Shown: positions 25,581 to 37,223, counted from the stretch's first letter. The stretch: 64,000 nt of DNA from Sulfuriferula sp. AH1 (GCF_002162035.1 NZ_CP021138.1:2356001-2420000), one strand, 5' to 3'. Notes: generated by a model not told the origin, from the sequence alone. A program made the numbers and translations.

Positions 25581-25988
25581 ATGACTGATAGCATTCTTGG
25601 CAAAAACCGGCAGCGTGACTTATATGCTGCCATCGGCAGCGTAAAAATCGCTGCCATAGTGGATGACTTCTACGGGCGCGTGCAGCAACACCCCACCTTG
25701 TCCAGGCCATTCAGTATCGTTCAGGACTGGGATGAACATAAACGACACCTCGCCCATTTCTGGTGGATTAGCCTGGGCGGCCCTACCTACCGGCCGGATA
25801 AATACCGGGTTGCCGATAAGCACGTCCCGTTGGGCATCACCGCGGAACTGGTCGACGATTGGCTCACGCTGTTCAAAGCCACTTTACAGGATCATTTACC
25901 AAGCGAGTTAGCGGAACCGTGGCTGGCCAGGGCAAGCTCAATGGGTGAATCAATCCGCCTGATGGCGGATTTCTATCAGGATCAGTAA
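25581..25988 (+). CDS. Truncated haemoglobin (group III-like)
   Basis: 135 residues. The N-terminal LYAAIGSVKIAAIVDDFYGRV is typical of trHb; Tyr 31 is the likely B10 residue. HKRHLAHFWWISLGG and KHVPLGI follow, with His 81 the probable proximal haem ligand. Truncated globins bind O2 and NO and commonly serve in NO dioxygenation or in protecting respiration. The group assignment is tentative. The NsrR-like operator upstream supports a role in nitrosative stress. The small membrane protein that follows may be co-expressed. Confidence 0.8.
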   Translation: MTDSILGKNRQRDLYAAIGSVKIAAIVDDFYGRVQQHPTLSRPFSIVQDWDEHKRHLAHFWWISLGGPTYRPDKYRVADKHVPLGITAELVDDWLTLFKATLQDHLPSELAEPWLARASSMGESIRLMADFYQDQ

Positions 25989-26052
25989 CCGCGCAGAACA
26001 AGCCGGATGATCGCCCTATTGCATTTTTAATCCAGGCAAGGAGGATAAGTAC

Positions 26053-26427
26053 GTGGATGAAAAATTGATTATTTCAGGCAAGGATTCATGCCGTGCAGCA
26101 CAAATGTTTAATTTCGGCAGCATCATCGCTGTGCTGATCGCACCTTTGCTGATGATCTGGATCGCTGCATCGATCTTCGTTTACGCGTCGATAGCGCACC
26201 ACCCGAACGCAAAAGTGGCCAAATACAATCAATGGGCCGGTTACCGATTTTACGGTGCAGCCGGGTCAATGATGGTATTCGGTACGCCGATCTATCATAT
26301 CTTCAATGACTGGCACGGGCTGCTCGCCATATGGACGATCATGTTTGTCATTGTTGTCCCCGCCGGCATTCGGTCGATCATCAAAGCATATAAAGAGCAA
26401 TGGTCTGCGATGCAGGTCGCCGCGTAA
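26053..26427 (+). CDS. Small membrane protein of unknown function next to the globin
   Basis: 124 residues from a GTG with AAGGAGG 9 nt upstream. I do not recognise the family. There is a hydrophobic helix at about 20-43 (FGSIIAVLIAPLLMIWIAASIFVYA), a second at about 89-110 (LLAIWTIMFVIVVPAGIRSII) and a possible third between (FYGAAGSMMVFGTPIYHIF). His residues cluster in SIAHHP and YHIFNDWHG, so metal or haem binding is conceivable. It lies 64 bp after the globin with no terminator between, so it may share the NO-responsive promoter. Confidence 0.65.
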   Translation: MDEKLIISGKDSCRAAQMFNFGSIIAVLIAPLLMIWIAASIFVYASIAHHPNAKVAKYNQWAGYRFYGAAGSMMVFGTPIYHIFNDWHGLLAIWTIMFVIVVPAGIRSIIKAYKEQWSAMQVAA

Positions 26428-26452
26428 ACAACGCCGACACCAAGGCGAAGAA

Positions 26453-26474
26453 AAGCCCCTGCAAACAGGGGCTT
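26453..26474 (-). terminator. Intrinsic terminator after ssb
   Basis: AAGCCCCTG (26453-26461) pairs with CAGGGGCTT (26466-26474) across a 4-nt loop. On the minus strand the stem runs into TTTTC, so it ends ssb transcription. It may also act weakly on the plus strand for the globin/membrane-protein mRNA. Confidence 0.8.
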
Positions 26475-26511
26475 AAAATTAAAACTTTACAGAACTAGTC
26501 GCAGATACCCT

Positions 26512-26985
26512 TTAGAACGGGATATCATCGTCCAGGTCATCGAAACTGTTGCCGCCGGATTTAGGCTGGCTGGCATTCTGTGCCGGTGCACCTGGCTTGC
26601 TGGGGCGGCTCTCATACTGGCTGCCGCTGTCCATGCTGGCGGAAGAAGCCCCGCCGCGTCCGCCGAGCATCTGCATCTTGTCGGCGACGATTTCGGTAGT
26701 GTACTGATCCTGACCTTCCTTGTTGGTCCATTTGCGTGTTTTCAGGCTGCCTTCGAAATATACCTGCGAACCTTTTTTCAGGTATTCACCGGCGATTTCA
26801 GCCAGCTTGCCGAATATGACTACTCGATGCCATTCGGTGCGCTCCTGCTTTTCGCCATTTTTATCTTTCCAGTTATCGGTAGTCGCCAATGTCAGGTTCA
26901 CCATGGCATCGCCGCTCGGCATGTAGCGTATTTCAGGATCCTTGCCGAGATTACCTATCAAAATCACTTTATTTACTGATGCCAT
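26512..26985 (-). CDS. ssb: Single-stranded DNA-binding protein
   Basis: 157 residues. The OB-fold ([51 protein letters not shown]) occupies the first 110. A Gly/Ser/Gln/Pro-rich linker leads to the acidic tail DDLDDDIPF that recruits repair and replication proteins. GAGGAGAG lies before the ATG. The start overlaps the end of the upstream transporter gene by 17 bp, so the two are probably co-transcribed. Confidence 0.97.
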   Translation of the reverse strand: MASVNKVILIGNLGKDPEIRYMPSGDAMVNLTLATTDNWKDKNGEKQERTEWHRVVIFGKLAEIAGEYLKKGSQVYFEGSLKTRKWTNKEGQDQYTTEIVADKMQMLGGRGGASSASMDSGSQYESRPSKPGAPAQNASQPKSGGNSFDDLDDDIPF

Positions 26986-28375
26986 GTTTACTCTCCTCTA
27001 TCAATTTTGTCGCAGCAGCTTCATCCCAGCCTTGCTGGGCAACTTTCAGTATGGCGATACCCTCGTCCGCAACAACGGCGGACTCATATACGCCTTCAAC
27101 ATCACGCAACCGCGTGTTTAACAGCAGCGCCTGGTCAGCCGCAATTGCCCCCAGATGGAACATGCGGGTTTTGACTGCAGGCGGCGGACGCATGCCTGAA
27201 GCGGCAAGCAGCCAGATAGTCATCAGGCTGGCGCTGAACATGAATACCGCAGGAAACCCGTAGTTCTGCGACAGCCAGCCGCCTAGCGCACCGCCGAAGA
27301 ACAGGCCGATGGATTGGGAGGTATTGTACACACCCATCGCGGTACCTTTGGCGCCGACCGGCGCGATCTTGGAGATGAGCGATGGCAGCGTCGCTTCCAG
27401 AATGTTAAAGGCGATAAAATATGCGGTCAGCGCGGCCACGATGCCCCAGAAATGATGCATGCTTGCCGCCATGCCCAATTGCGCCATCAGCATCAATCCT
27501 ACCGCAGCGACGAACACCTGCTTCAGTTTGGCGCGCTTTTCGCCATAAATAATCGCCGGCACCATCACTATGAAAGCGATCGTCACCACCGGCAGGTACA
27601 CTTCCCAATGGTGGTTGATATCGAGATTGCCGGTGCTGCGCAAGGCGAACGGAATGACTACGAACATCGCCATTTGTGCTGCATGCAGCGAGAAAATGCC
27701 GAAATTCAGGCGCAACAACTGGCTATTGCGCAATACATCACCAAGTTTGGCGGGGCTGGCTTCGGCATCGCTGTGAAAATGGCTGGCCAGCGGATTGGGG
27801 ATATACCATTTCACTACCGCGATGGCGGTAAGCGACAGGACGCCGGTCATCGCAAAGATACCGTGCATGCCGATGTATTGGTACAGCGCAGGTCCGATTA
27901 CCAGCGAAGCCGCAAAGGTCACGCCTATCGTGCCGCCTATCATCGCCATGGCGTGAGTGCGGTGCTCTTCACGGGTGGAATCGGCCAGCAACGCGGTCAC
28001 CGCAGCGGAAATCGCGCCGGCACCCTGAATTACCCGGCCAAGAATGATAGTCTCGATGGTGGTCGCGCTGGCCGCAACGAAGCTGCCGATAGCAAATAGC
28101 AGCAGGCCGAAATAGATGACCCGCTTGCGCCCGAACTTATCGGATGCCATGCCGAAAGGCAATTGCAGCATGGCCTGGGTCAAACCATACGCGCCCAGAG
28201 CCAATCCGACCATAGTATGGTTGCTGCCGCCTGGAAGATGTTCTGCATAGAGTGCAAACACCGGCAAAATCAAGAACATGCCTAGCATTCGCAAACCGAA
28301 AATACTCGCCAGACCCACGCTGGCGCGCATTTCTGTCGCGGTCATTTTATCTGCATACGCTTCAGTTGTACTCAT
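26969..28375 (-). CDS. yajR: MFS transporter, YajR-like
   Basis: 468 residues with about twelve hydrophobic helices. The MFS signature [16 protein letters not shown] lies between helices 2 and 3, and [13 protein letters not shown] is in helix 4. The C-terminal 65 residues (from about 400) form a soluble domain, [31 protein letters not shown], matching the YAM domain that follows the MFS core in E. coli YajR. The substrate is unknown; a proton-driven drug or metabolite exporter is likely. It lies between divergent uvrA and the coupled ssb. Confidence 0.85.
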   Translation of the reverse strand: MSTTEAYADKMTATEMRASVGLASIFGLRMLGMFLILPVFALYAEHLPGGSNHTMVGLALGAYGLTQAMLQLPFGMASDKFGRKRVIYFGLLLFAIGSFVAASATTIETIILGRVIQGAGAISAAVTALLADSTREEHRTHAMAMIGGTIGVTFAASLVIGPALYQYIGMHGIFAMTGVLSLTAIAVVKWYIPNPLASHFHSDAEASPAKLGDVLRNSQLLRLNFGIFSLHAAQMAMFVVIPFALRSTGNLDINHHWEVYLPVVTIAFIVMVPAIIYGEKRAKLKQVFVAAVGLMLMAQLGMAASMHHFWGIVAALTAYFIAFNILEATLPSLISKIAPVGAKGTAMGVYNTSQSIGLFFGGALGGWLSQNYGFPAVFMFSASLMTIWLLAASGMRPPPAVKTRMFHLGAIAADQALLLNTRLRDVEGVYESAVVADEGIAILKVAQQGWDEAAATKLIEESKHGISK

Positions 28376-28440
28376 TTGCTTGGGAACATTCGCAAAAAAC
28401 GGTATATTAACAGGTTAGCCCATTTTAGAGTATTCTCGGT

Positions 28441-31248
28441 ATGGACATTATCCGCATTCGCGGCGCACGCACGCACAATCTCAAGGACATCAATCTCGAT
28501 TTACCGCGCAACCAGCTTGTCGTGATTACCGGCTTGTCCGGCTCGGGTAAATCCTCGCTGGCATTCGATACGCTTTACGCCGAAGGCCAGCGGCGCTATG
28601 TCGAATCGCTATCGGCGTATGCGCGGCAGTTTTTGCAGCTGATGGAAAAACCCGATGTCGATCTGATCGAAGGGCTATCGCCCGCCATCTCGATCGAGCA
28701 GAAAGCCACCAGCCATAATCCGCGTTCTACCGTTGGCACCGTCACCGAGATACACGACTATTTGCGCCTGCTGTTTGCGCGGGTAGGCACGCCGCACTGT
28801 CCCGATCATCACATCAAGCTGACGGCACAAACCGTATCGCAGATGGTCGATCATGTGTTGGCATTACCGGAAGATACCAGGTTGATGATACTCGCGCCTA
28901 TCATCGTCGGGCGCAAGGGCGAACACACGGACTTATTCGGGGAGCTGAGAGCACAGGGCTTTGTCCGCGTACGCATCGATGGCAACGTGCATGAAATGGA
29001 TGTATTGCCGAAGCTGGACAAGAACAAGAAACATACCATCGAGGTGGTGGTCGACCGGCTCAAGGTGCGTGCCGATATCAAACAGCGTCTCGCCGAATCG
29101 TTTGAAACCGCATTACGCCATGCCGACGGGCGCGCATTGGCGGTAGAGATGGATAGCGGTCACGAGACGCTGTTCTCGGCCCGCTTCTCCTGCCCGGTGT
29201 GCGATTACTCACTTGCCGAACTCGAGCCGCGTTTATTTTCGTTCAACAATCCGATGGGTGCCTGTCCAAAATGCGACGGCCTGGGGGTTATCCAATATTT
29301 CGACCCGAAACGGGTGGTGGCTTTTCCGCATTTGTCGCTGGCAGCTGGCGCCATCAAGGGCTGGGATCGGCGCAACCCGTTTTATTTCCAGCTCCTGCAA
29401 AGCCTCGCCCTGCATTACGGTTTCGATCTGGACACGCCGTTCGAAAACCTGCCGGAGACCGTGCGCGGAGTGATACTCAACGGCAGCGGCAAGGAACAGA
29501 TCGCGTTTCATTATCCCGGTGAACGCCGCCCACGCATGCACGCTTTTGAAGGCATCCTGACGACGCTCGCGCGGCGCTACAAGGAAACCGATTCCAGCAC
29601 CGTACGCGAAGAGCTGGCAAAACACCTCAACAGCCAGCCCTGCCCCAGCTGTGAAGGAACCCGATTACGCCGCGAAGCGCGGCATGTGTTTGTCGCCGGA
29701 AAGACCATCTACGCATTATCTGCATTGCCATTGAAGCAATCGCTCACTTTTTTTGAATCACTGGAACTGTCTGGCAACAAGCAGGCGATTGCGGATCGCA
29801 TCGTCAAGGAAATCGCAGCGCGCCTGCAATTCCTCAACAATGTCGGCCTGGAATATCTGTCATTGGACCGCTCTGCGGAAACCTTATCGGGCGGCGAAGC
29901 GCAACGCATCCGTCTGGCCTCGCAAATCGGTTCCGGCCTGACCGGCGTGATGTACGTGCTCGACGAACCCTCGATCGGCCTGCATCAACGCGATAACGAC
30001 AGGCTGCTGGCAACCTTGCGCCGACTGCGCGACCTCGGTAATACGGTAATCGTTGTCGAGCATGACGAGGATGCAATCCGCACTGCCGATTATGTCGTGG
30101 ATATGGGGCCTGGTGCGGGAGTGCATGGCGGCCATGTCGTCGCCATGGGCACGCCAGCCGACATCCTCGCGAATGCCGATTCGCTCACTGGTCAATATTT
30201 GTCCGGGCGGCGCAAAATAGCTATCCCAGCCAAACGTCGCCAGCCTGACCCAACGCGTGAGCTAGTGCTCACTGGCGCATCCGGCAACAATCTCAAAAAT
30301 GTTACCTTGACGCTGCCGGCGGGGCTGCTGGTGTGTGTCACCGGCGTATCGGGCTCGGGAAAATCGACGTTGATCAACGACACGCTGTATGCAGCCATGG
30401 CACGGCATTTATATGGTTCTGCAGCCGAGCCCGCACCTTACACATCCATAACAGGCCTGGCCCTGTTCGACAAGGTCATTAATGTCGACCAGAGTCCGAT
30501 CGGACGCACCCCGCGTTCCAATCCGGCGACCTACACAGGGTTATTTACCCCGATACGCGAATTATTTGCCGGCGTCCCCGCCGCCCGCGAACGCGGCTAT
30601 AGCCCAGGACGTTTCTCGTTCAATGTCAAAGGCGGCCGTTGCGAAGCCTGTCAGGGTGACGGCGTCATCAAGGTGGAAATGCATTTTCTGCCGGACATTT
30701 ACGTACCGTGTGATGTCTGCCACGGCAAGCGCTATAACCGGGAAACGCTGGAAATCCAGTACAAAGGCAAAACCATCGACGAAGTATTGGCGATGACGGT
30801 AGAAGATGCCCATGCATTCTTTAATGCGGTCCCTGTCGTCGCGCGCAAACTGCAAACCCTGCTTGACGTCGGCCTAGGTTACATTCAGCTGGGGCAGGCC
30901 GCTACCACGTTATCCGGCGGCGAAGCCCAACGGGTGAAACTGTCGTTGGAATTATCCAAACGCGATACCGGTCGCACCTTGTACATCCTTGACGAACCTA
31001 CCACCGGTTTGCATTTCCATGATATCGACATGCTGCTCAAGGTCATCCACCGTCTTGCCGATCAGGGCAATACCATCGTTGTCATCGAACACAATCTGGA
31101 TGTCATCAAGACCGCAGACTGGGTGATCGATATCGGTCCCGAAGGTGGCGACGGCGGCGGTGGAATTGTCGCCTGCGGCACACCGGAACAGGTGGCTGCG
31201 AATCCGGCCAGCCATACCGCTACCTATCTGAAGCCTTTACTTGCCTAA
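28441..31248 (+). CDS. uvrA: Excinuclease ABC subunit A
   Basis: 935 residues, full length. Two ABC ATPase modules have Walker [14 protein letters not shown] and [15 protein letters not shown], and two LSGGEAQR signatures. The zinc fingers are CPVC with CPKC and CEAC with CDVC. UvrA dimers load UvrB onto damaged DNA in nucleotide excision repair. It is divergent from the yajR/ssb operon across a 65-bp gap. No good LexA box is visible there. Confidence 0.98.
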   Translation: MDIIRIRGARTHNLKDINLDLPRNQLVVITGLSGSGKSSLAFDTLYAEGQRRYVESLSAYARQFLQLMEKPDVDLIEGLSPAISIEQKATSHNPRSTVGTVTEIHDYLRLLFARVGTPHCPDHHIKLTAQTVSQMVDHVLALPEDTRLMILAPIIVGRKGEHTDLFGELRAQGFVRVRIDGNVHEMDVLPKLDKNKKHTIEVVVDRLKVRADIKQRLAESFETALRHADGRALAVEMDSGHETLFSARFSCPVCDYSLAELEPRLFSFNNPMGACPKCDGLGVIQYFDPKRVVAFPHLSLAAGAIKGWDRRNPFYFQLLQSLALHYGFDLDTPFENLPETVRGVILNGSGKEQIAFHYPGERRPRMHAFEGILTTLARRYKETDSSTVREELAKHLNSQPCPSCEGTRLRREARHVFVAGKTIYALSALPLKQSLTFFESLELSGNKQAIADRIVKEIAARLQFLNNVGLEYLSLDRSAETLSGGEAQRIRLASQIGSGLTGVMYVLDEPSIGLHQRDNDRLLATLRRLRDLGNTVIVVEHDEDAIRTADYVVDMGPGAGVHGGHVVAMGTPADILANADSLTGQYLSGRRKIAIPAKRRQPDPTRELVLTGASGNNLKNVTLTLPAGLLVCVTGVSGSGKSTLINDTLYAAMARHLYGSAAEPAPYTSITGLALFDKVINVDQSPIGRTPRSNPATYTGLFTPIRELFAGVPAARERGYSPGRFSFNVKGGRCEACQGDGVIKVEMHFLPDIYVPCDVCHGKRYNRETLEIQYKGKTIDEVLAMTVEDAHAFFNAVPVVARKLQTLLDVGLGYIQLGQAATTLSGGEAQRVKLSLELSKRDTGRTLYILDEPTTGLHFHDIDMLLKVIHRLADQGNTIVVIEHNLDVIKTADWVIDIGPEGGDGGGGIVACGTPEQVAANPASHTATYLKPLLA

Positions 31249-31266
31249 ACCACACACCAATACACC

Positions 31267-34200
31267 ATGCATATTCAGTACACGCTAGCCGATATCAAAA
31301 AGACGTTTCCCGCTGTGTTTTTCGAGCGCGGTTTAGCGATTTACAATCAACATAAGATTACCCATGTCAATCTTGACGATACCGATAATGCGCTGGTATC
31401 TGAAGTGCAAGGTAGCCGCGCACTGCCTTATCATCAGCGTATTTTCTTGCAAATGCGCAACAGCAAACTCATTATCGACGGCTCTTGCGACTGCCCGATA
31501 GGGCGGAACTGCAAACATGTCATCGCGGTACTGATACATGCGTTGCATATCCCCCCCAGCCTGGTACAGGCGACCCAGCCGGTCATGCACACACCGTCCC
31601 GATCGACCAGCCCCACCAAGGCCTACCCTGCGTTAAGCTGGCTGGAGCAGATCAGCGAGGCGCTTGCCGAAATCGATGCGCCCGCCTATCCGCCCACTGA
31701 AGCCTATCGTTTGCTGTATGTGCTCACCCCTGCCTATTATGGCGTTGGTCTGGATGTACGTCTGATGCGCGCGCGCCTCAAGAAAGACAATACGTTCGGC
31801 AAAGCCATGCGCTATACCCAATTTTTTGAAGTGGCGATGGGGCGCGGCGGTAACGTTGCCAGTAATCTGGATCGGACTTTATGTGCCCGTATTCTGCAGT
31901 GCAACCCGCAATCGCAATCCGACCCCAAAATCAGCGGTACCGGCAGCGGCGCAGTTTTACATGACCTGATCGCTACGGGACGGACATTCTGGTGCGACAG
32001 CGATGCACCGCCATTAACGCTGGGTGAATCACGCGAGTGCCAGCTGACCTGGATTGCAGATGACGAAGGCAACCAGCAACTGGGGGTTCCCCTCAGCGAG
32101 CATGAACAGGTGCTGTCCGTTTCGCCTCCCTGGTGGCTCAATACCCGCACTCGTCAGTGCGGCGCATTGCAAACCGGCGTGCCGGATACTGTGGCCAGCA
32201 TTCTCATGCTCTCCCCGGCCATTCCCTGCGAATTACTGCCCGAGGTGACGGCGACGCTCAGCCATCAACTGCCGAATATAACACTGCCTGCACCACAAAT
32301 GCTGGAAACCAGACACCTGGAGAACGTTCCGCCAAATCCGATACTGATATTGAGTGAAATCCCGGTCAGTCTGAGCGATCACTGGAAACGCCGCGACGAC
32401 ACCAGCACGCATTACCTGCCTGCTGCCCAAATCGCTTTTGATTATCACGGCATCCGTGTCAACAGCTACGCGCCCAATAGCGCCATCAGCCAGCGTCGGG
32501 ATCATATTCGCTACGTAACCAGCCGTGACCCGGCACAGGAATCCCATTTCACCGAACAGATACTTACGCATACCGATTTGTCGCTTATCCAGCAAATCTT
32601 TCCTGCGGTAGCCGTTACGCCGGAACAGGCCACAGCCTACAGTCTGGCGCAACCGAGCGACTGGCTGGATTTCATGATTGAAGACATCCCCAGACTGCGT
32701 GACCTGGGCTGGGAAATCGAAATTCAGGCTGACTTCCCTTACCGGGTAGCTGAAGTGGGCGAAGATATCAGCGCCGAAATTGAGGAAACTTCCGGGAATG
32801 ACGGGAATGACTGGTTTAGTCTGGATCTCGGCATAGATGTAGACGGCGAACGCATTAGTTTGCTACCCATACTCGCCCATACTTTCCAGCAATACTCGCC
32901 TGAACAGATACGAGCTTTAACCGACCCGAATATCGACCCCAAACGCAAGCTGGTCTGCATGTTGCCGGACAAGCGCATGCTGGCGCTGCCATTACGGCGT
33001 ATTCAGGGCATATTATCGGTACTGGTCGAGTTATTCGATAGCAATAGCGGCCTGACCCCGGATGGCAAGCTCGAGTTATCCTCACTGCATGCCACACGCC
33101 TCGCCGAACTGGAAGCCAATGCCCGGCCTCGCTGGCTGGGTGGCGAACGCCTGCTGGCGCTAGGCCAGAAGCTGAAAAACTTCAGCGGCATCACCCCGGT
33201 TCCGGTACCCGCGGGGCTGAATGCGACATTACGTCCTTATCAGCAGGAAGGATTGAACTGGCTACAGTTTTTACGCGAATATGGTCTGGGTGGCGTGCTG
33301 GCAGATGACATGGGGCTAGGCAAGACTTTGCAGACCCTCGCGCATCTGCTGGTTGAAAAACAATCCGGGCGTGCCGACCGACCCAGTCTGGTCATTGCGC
33401 CAACCAGCCTGATGTTCAACTGGCAGGCGGAAGCAGCCCGATTTACACCTGAATTGCGTGTCCTGCTGTTACACGGCTTCGACCGCAAGCAATACTTTGA
33501 ACAGATTAATGACTATGATCTGGTATTGACGACTTATCCGCTGCTGGCCAGAGACAAGGAATTCCTGATCGCTCAGCCTTTTCACCTGCTCATTCTGGAT
33601 GAAGCGCATGCCATTAAAAATCCGAAAGCGCTTTCTACCCAAATCGTGCACCAGATTCAGGCCCGCCATCGTCTCGCATTAACCGGTACGCCGATGGAAA
33701 ACCATCTCGGCGAACTATGGTCGCTGTTCCATTTTCTGCTGCCAGGCTTGCTGGGCAGCGCCGAAGCCTTCAAACGGCAGTTCCGCACCCCTATCGAAAA
33801 ACACGAAGATAACCAGCGCAGCGTCGCGCTCGCGCAGCGTGTCAAACCATTCATGTTGCGCCGCACCAAAGTTCAGGTTGTTACCGAGCTCCCGGCTAAA
33901 ACCGACATAATTCGCAGCTGCGAATTAGTTGGCGCCCAACGCGACCTTTACGAATCCGTTCGTGCAGTTATGCAGGACAAGATTCGCCGTGAAATCGATG
34001 CAAAAGGCTTTAAGAAAAGCCAGATCGTCATTCTCGATGCTTTATTGAAATTGCGACAGGTTTGTTGCGACCCCCGCTTGCTCAAGCTGCCAGCGGCCCG
34101 CAAAGTGCATCAGTCTGCCAAGCTTGACATGCTGACTTCCCTGCTGCCGGATATGATAGAAGAAGGCAGGCGCATTCTGTTATTCTCGCAATTCACATCA

Positions 34201-34626
34201 ATGCTGGATTTGATTGAGCCGGAGCTGAACGACCTTAAAATTCCCTTTGTTCGTCTCACCGGCGATACCCAGGATCGCGCCACACCGGTCAAGCAATTCC
34301 AGAATGGCGATGTCCCCTTATTCCTGATCAGTCTTAAGGCTGGCGGCGTCGGGCTGAATTTAACCACCGCGGATACGGTAATCCATTATGACCCTTGGTG
34401 GAATCCGGCTGTCGAAGATCAGGCAACCGGGCGGGCGCACCGCATCGGGCAATTGAATCCGGTATTTGCGTATAAATTAACTACCCTGGGAACGGTAGAA
34501 GAGAAAATCATCAAGATGCAGGAAAAGAAGCGCGCATTAGCACAGGGTATACTGGGTGATGCGGCGATAGGTGTCGGCGCATTCAGTCCTGATGAACTCA
34601 TCAGCCTGTTTGAACCACTGCAATAA
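31267..34626 (+). CDS. SWIM zinc-finger SNF2/RapA-family DNA-dependent ATPase
   Basis: 1119 residues. The N-terminus carries a SWIM zinc finger (Cys 74, Cys 76, Cys 82, His 84: CDCPIGRNCKH). A long middle region of about 550 residues has no clear domain. The C-terminal 480 residues are a complete SNF2 motor: RPYQQEGLNWL, ADDMGLGKT (Walker A near 680), ILDEAHAIKN (near 777), LLFSQFTSMLDL, LISLKAGGVGLNL and QATGRAHRIGQ. Bacterial members remodel DNA- or RNA-polymerase-bound complexes; the specific role is unknown. It follows uvrA by 18 bp and may be co-transcribed. Confidence 0.9.
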   Translation: MHIQYTLADIKKTFPAVFFERGLAIYNQHKITHVNLDDTDNALVSEVQGSRALPYHQRIFLQMRNSKLIIDGSCDCPIGRNCKHVIAVLIHALHIPPSLVQATQPVMHTPSRSTSPTKAYPALSWLEQISEALAEIDAPAYPPTEAYRLLYVLTPAYYGVGLDVRLMRARLKKDNTFGKAMRYTQFFEVAMGRGGNVASNLDRTLCARILQCNPQSQSDPKISGTGSGAVLHDLIATGRTFWCDSDAPPLTLGESRECQLTWIADDEGNQQLGVPLSEHEQVLSVSPPWWLNTRTRQCGALQTGVPDTVASILMLSPAIPCELLPEVTATLSHQLPNITLPAPQMLETRHLENVPPNPILILSEIPVSLSDHWKRRDDTSTHYLPAAQIAFDYHGIRVNSYAPNSAISQRRDHIRYVTSRDPAQESHFTEQILTHTDLSLIQQIFPAVAVTPEQATAYSLAQPSDWLDFMIEDIPRLRDLGWEIEIQADFPYRVAEVGEDISAEIEETSGNDGNDWFSLDLGIDVDGERISLLPILAHTFQQYSPEQIRALTDPNIDPKRKLVCMLPDKRMLALPLRRIQGILSVLVELFDSNSGLTPDGKLELSSLHATRLAELEANARPRWLGGERLLALGQKLKNFSGITPVPVPAGLNATLRPYQQEGLNWLQFLREYGLGGVLADDMGLGKTLQTLAHLLVEKQSGRADRPSLVIAPTSLMFNWQAEAARFTPELRVLLLHGFDRKQYFEQINDYDLVLTTYPLLARDKEFLIAQPFHLLILDEAHAIKNPKALSTQIVHQIQARHRLALTGTPMENHLGELWSLFHFLLPGLLGSAEAFKRQFRTPIEKHEDNQRSVALAQRVKPFMLRRTKVQVVTELPAKTDIIRSCELVGAQRDLYESVRAVMQDKIRREIDAKGFKKSQIVILDALLKLRQVCCDPRLLKLPAARKVHQSAKLDMLTSLLPDMIEEGRRILLFSQFTSMLDLIEPELNDLKIPFVRLTGDTQDRATPVKQFQNGDVPLFLISLKAGGVGLNLTTADTVIHYDPWWNPAVEDQATGRAHRIGQLNPVFAYKLTTLGTVEEKIIKMQEKKRALAQGILGDAAIGVGAFSPDELISLFEPLQ

Positions 34627-34704
34627 AGCCGCACAGTACGTTTTATGCATTACAAATTTCCATAAACCACTCTGACCGCATCTGCTGATGCAGGATGCGG
34701 TCAT

Positions 34705-34735
34705 AAAAAAAGCCGAGCTAAACTCGGCTTTTTTT
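34705..34735. terminator. Bidirectional terminator between the SNF2 gene and rplQ
   Basis: GCCGAG (34712-34717) and CTCGGC (34723-34728) are flanked by seven A and seven T, giving a stem with a U-tract on both strands. It ends the SNF2 transcript on plus and the alpha ribosomal operon on minus. Confidence 0.95.
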
Positions 34736-34748
34736 ATGTCTCTGAGAA

Positions 34749-35141
34749 TTATTCAGCTGTATCTTCAACCATTTCTGCGTCAGCCGGACGATCAACCAGT
34801 TCGATTAACGCCATAGGTGCATTGTCACCATTACGGAAACCAAATTTGAGAATACGCAGGTAACCGCCGTTGCGTGCAGCAAAACGCGGACCCAATTCAT
34901 CAAAAAGCTTGACTACCATTTCACGATCACGCAAACGACTAAAGGCCAGACGGCGATTAGCCAAGCTAGGCTTTTTGCCGAGAGTGATCATCGGTTCAGC
35001 AACGCGACGTAATTCCTTGGCTTTAGGCAACGTGGTCTTAATGACCTCGTGACGCAACAGCGCATTAGTCAGGTTACGTAACAAAGCAGCACGGTGACTG
35101 CTAGTACGATTTAATTTACGATTGGCGAGACGGTGACGCAT
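34749..35141 (-). CDS. rplQ: 50S ribosomal protein L17
   Basis: 130 residues, beginning [20 protein letters not shown], with the usual [22 protein letters not shown] core. It sits at the polypeptide exit side of the large subunit. Last gene of the alpha operon (rpsM-rpsK-rpsD-rpoA-rplQ), 21 bp after rpoA and followed by a strong terminator. Confidence 0.98.
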   Translation of the reverse strand: MRHRLANRKLNRTSSHRAALLRNLTNALLRHEVIKTTLPKAKELRRVAEPMITLGKKPSLANRRLAFSRLRDREMVVKLFDELGPRFAARNGGYLRILKFGFRNGDNAPMALIELVDRPADAEMVEDTAE

Positions 35142-35162
35142 CGTTATATTCCTTCTACTTAA

Positions 35163-36146
35163 TTATGGCTTCTCAAGCCCAACTGGAGGCCAGTTTTCGA
35201 GTTTCATACCCAAGCTGAGTCCTTTAGAAGCCAGCACATCTTTAATTTCATTCAATGATTTGCGCCCTAAATTAGGGGTTTTCAGCAATTCATTTTCGCT
35301 ACGCTGAATTAAATCACCGATATAGAAAATGTTTTCAGCTTTCAGGCAATTCGCTGAACGGACAGTCAATTCCAAGTCATCAACCGGACGCAGCAACATA
35401 GGGTCAACTTGCGGCGCTTTTGGTGATTCGGCTGCAACAGGCGTGCCTTTCAGATCGGCAAACAGCGCTAACTGCTCAACCAATACACGTGCAGCATAAC
35501 GCACAGCTTCTTCCGGATCTATCGTGCCGTTAGTTTCAACGTCAAGAATCAGTTTGTCCAGATCGGTACGCTGTTCAACACGAGCGCTCTCAACCGAATA
35601 AGCAACCCGTCGTACCGGACTAAACGAAGAATCAACCTTGATCGCCCCCAGAGTCTGGGTATCGTCAGCCTGACGACGTACCGACACCGGCTGGTAGCCA
35701 CGGCCTTGCTGAACCTTGATCTCCATGTCGATCTTGCCACCTTTGGTAAGGTGCGCAATGACATGCTCAGGATTTACGATTTCAACATCGTGACCAACTT
35801 CAATATCACCGGCGGTCACTACACCTTCAGTAGCCTTGCTCAATTTGAGCGTAACTTCGCTACGATCATTCAACTTTAATGCAATACCCTTGAGGTTGAG
35901 AAGAATATCAACCACGTCTTCCTGCACGCCTTCCAGCGTTGAATATTCATGCAATACGCCACTGATACTGACTTCAGTAGGTGCCGCACCGGGCATGGAC
36001 GACAACAGGATACGACGTAAGGAGTTACCTAGTGTATGGCCATAACCACGCTCGAACGGCTCCATAATGACACGAGCACGAAGCGGTGACACAGTTTCAA
36101 CGTCAATGATGCGTGGCTTCAATAAATCCGCAGTACTGCTTTGCAT
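35163..36146 (-). CDS. rpoA: RNA polymerase alpha subunit
   Basis: 327 residues. The N-terminal dimerisation domain ([26 protein letters not shown]) leads by a linker to the C-terminal domain ([31 protein letters not shown]), which contacts UP elements and activators. Normal length for a betaproteobacterium. Between rpsD and rplQ, as in the standard alpha operon. Confidence 0.99.
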   Translation of the reverse strand: MQSSTADLLKPRIIDVETVSPLRARVIMEPFERGYGHTLGNSLRRILLSSMPGAAPTEVSISGVLHEYSTLEGVQEDVVDILLNLKGIALKLNDRSEVTLKLSKATEGVVTAGDIEVGHDVEIVNPEHVIAHLTKGGKIDMEIKVQQGRGYQPVSVRRQADDTQTLGAIKVDSSFSPVRRVAYSVESARVEQRTDLDKLILDVETNGTIDPEEAVRYAARVLVEQLALFADLKGTPVAAESPKAPQVDPMLLRPVDDLELTVRSANCLKAENIFYIGDLIQRSENELLKTPNLGRKSLNEIKDVLASKGLSLGMKLENWPPVGLEKP

Positions 36147-36175
36147 AAATGGTTTCCCTCTTAAATGCGTCGGGA

Positions 36176-36805
36176 TTACTTGGAATACAATTCAACAACG
36201 AGATGCTCGTTGATCGTTGCAGGCAACTCAGCGCGTTGTGGACGAGCCTTATAAGTACCCTTCATATCTTTTGCGCTAACCTCAACCCACTCCGGAAAGC
36301 CGCGCTGTTCAGCAGCTGCCAAAGCAGCTTTGATACGCAATTGCTGTTTCGATTTCTCGGAAACTTCAACTACATCACCAGGCTTAACCACGTAAGACGG
36401 GATGTTGACACGCTTGCCATTAACCAGAATGCTGTTATGGCGCACAACCTGACGGGATTCAGCACGCGAAGCGCCAAAACCCATACGGAATGCAACCGTA
36501 TCCAAACGACTTTCCAACAGTTGCAGCAGATTTTCACCGGTAACACCACGCTGGCGATCTGCTTCTTTGTACATATCACGGAACTGGCGCTCTAATACGC
36601 CGTACGTACGGCGCAGTTTCTGTTTCTCACGCAGTTGCACGCCATAGTCAGACAGGCGAGTGTTTTTCTTTTGCCCATGCTGACCTGGTGGATAGCTGCG
36701 ACGCTCAATTGCACATTTATCGGTGAAACACTTTTCACCCTTCAAAAACAGTTTCTCGCCTTCACGACGGCACTGGCGGCATTTTGGATCTAGATTTCTG
36801 GCCAC
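36176..36805 (-). CDS. rpsD: 30S ribosomal protein S4 (zinc-binding form)
   Basis: 209 residues. The N-terminus holds Cys 9, 12, 26 and 31, the zinc-ribbon (C+) version that E. coli S4 lacks. The S4 RNA-binding domain is [22 protein letters not shown]4 starts 30S assembly, and in E. coli it represses the alpha operon by binding the rpsM leader. Confidence 0.98.
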   Translation of the reverse strand: MARNLDPKCRQCRREGEKLFLKGEKCFTDKCAIERRSYPPGQHGQKKNTRLSDYGVQLREKQKLRRTYGVLERQFRDMYKEADRQRGVTGENLLQLLESRLDTVAFRMGFGASRAESRQVVRHNSILVNGKRVNIPSYVVKPGDVVEVSEKSKQQLRIKAALAAAEQRGFPEWVEVSAKDMKGTYKARPQRAELPATINEHLVVELYSK

Positions 36806-36819
36806 TTTAAAACTCCTGC

Positions 36820-37209
36820 TTAGATACGACGTTTCTTAGGCGGACGGCAACCGTTGTGCGGCACTGGCGTCACGTCAGAAATGCTGGTGATTTTAAATCC
36901 AGCGTTATTTAATGCGCGAACCGCAGATTCGCGACCAGGACCTGGTCCCTTGATACGAACTTCCAGATTCTTGACACCACATTCCTGTGCCAGCTTGCCT
37001 GCATTCTCAGCAGCAATCTGTGCAGCAAAAGGCGTGCTTTTGCGGGAACCCTTAAAACCAGCACCGCCTGAAGTTGCCCAGGATAAGGCATTACCTTGAC
37101 GGTCAGTAATGGTGACGATGGTGTTATTAAAAGAAGCATGGATATGAGCGATGCCTTCCGCCACATTCTTCTTAACTTTTTTACGAACTCTGATATTAGC
37201 CTTAGCCAT
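36820..37209 (-). CDS. rpsK: 30S ribosomal protein S11
   Basis: 129 residues with [33 protein letters not shown] and the C-terminal [18 protein letters not shown]. It is part of the platform near the mRNA exit. It lies 14 bp after rpsM. Confidence 0.99.
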   Translation of the reverse strand: MAKANIRVRKKVKKNVAEGIAHIHASFNNTIVTITDRQGNALSWATSGGAGFKGSRKSTPFAAQIAAENAGKLAQECGVKNLEVRIKGPGPGRESAVRALNNAGFKITSISDVTPVPHNGCRPPKKRRI

Positions 37210-37223
37210 AACTTATCTATCCT

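Noticed and set aside
28400-28413. LexA-like box before uvrA
   Set aside because: Only ACAG and an AT-rich core are present; the CTGT half at the required spacing is missing.
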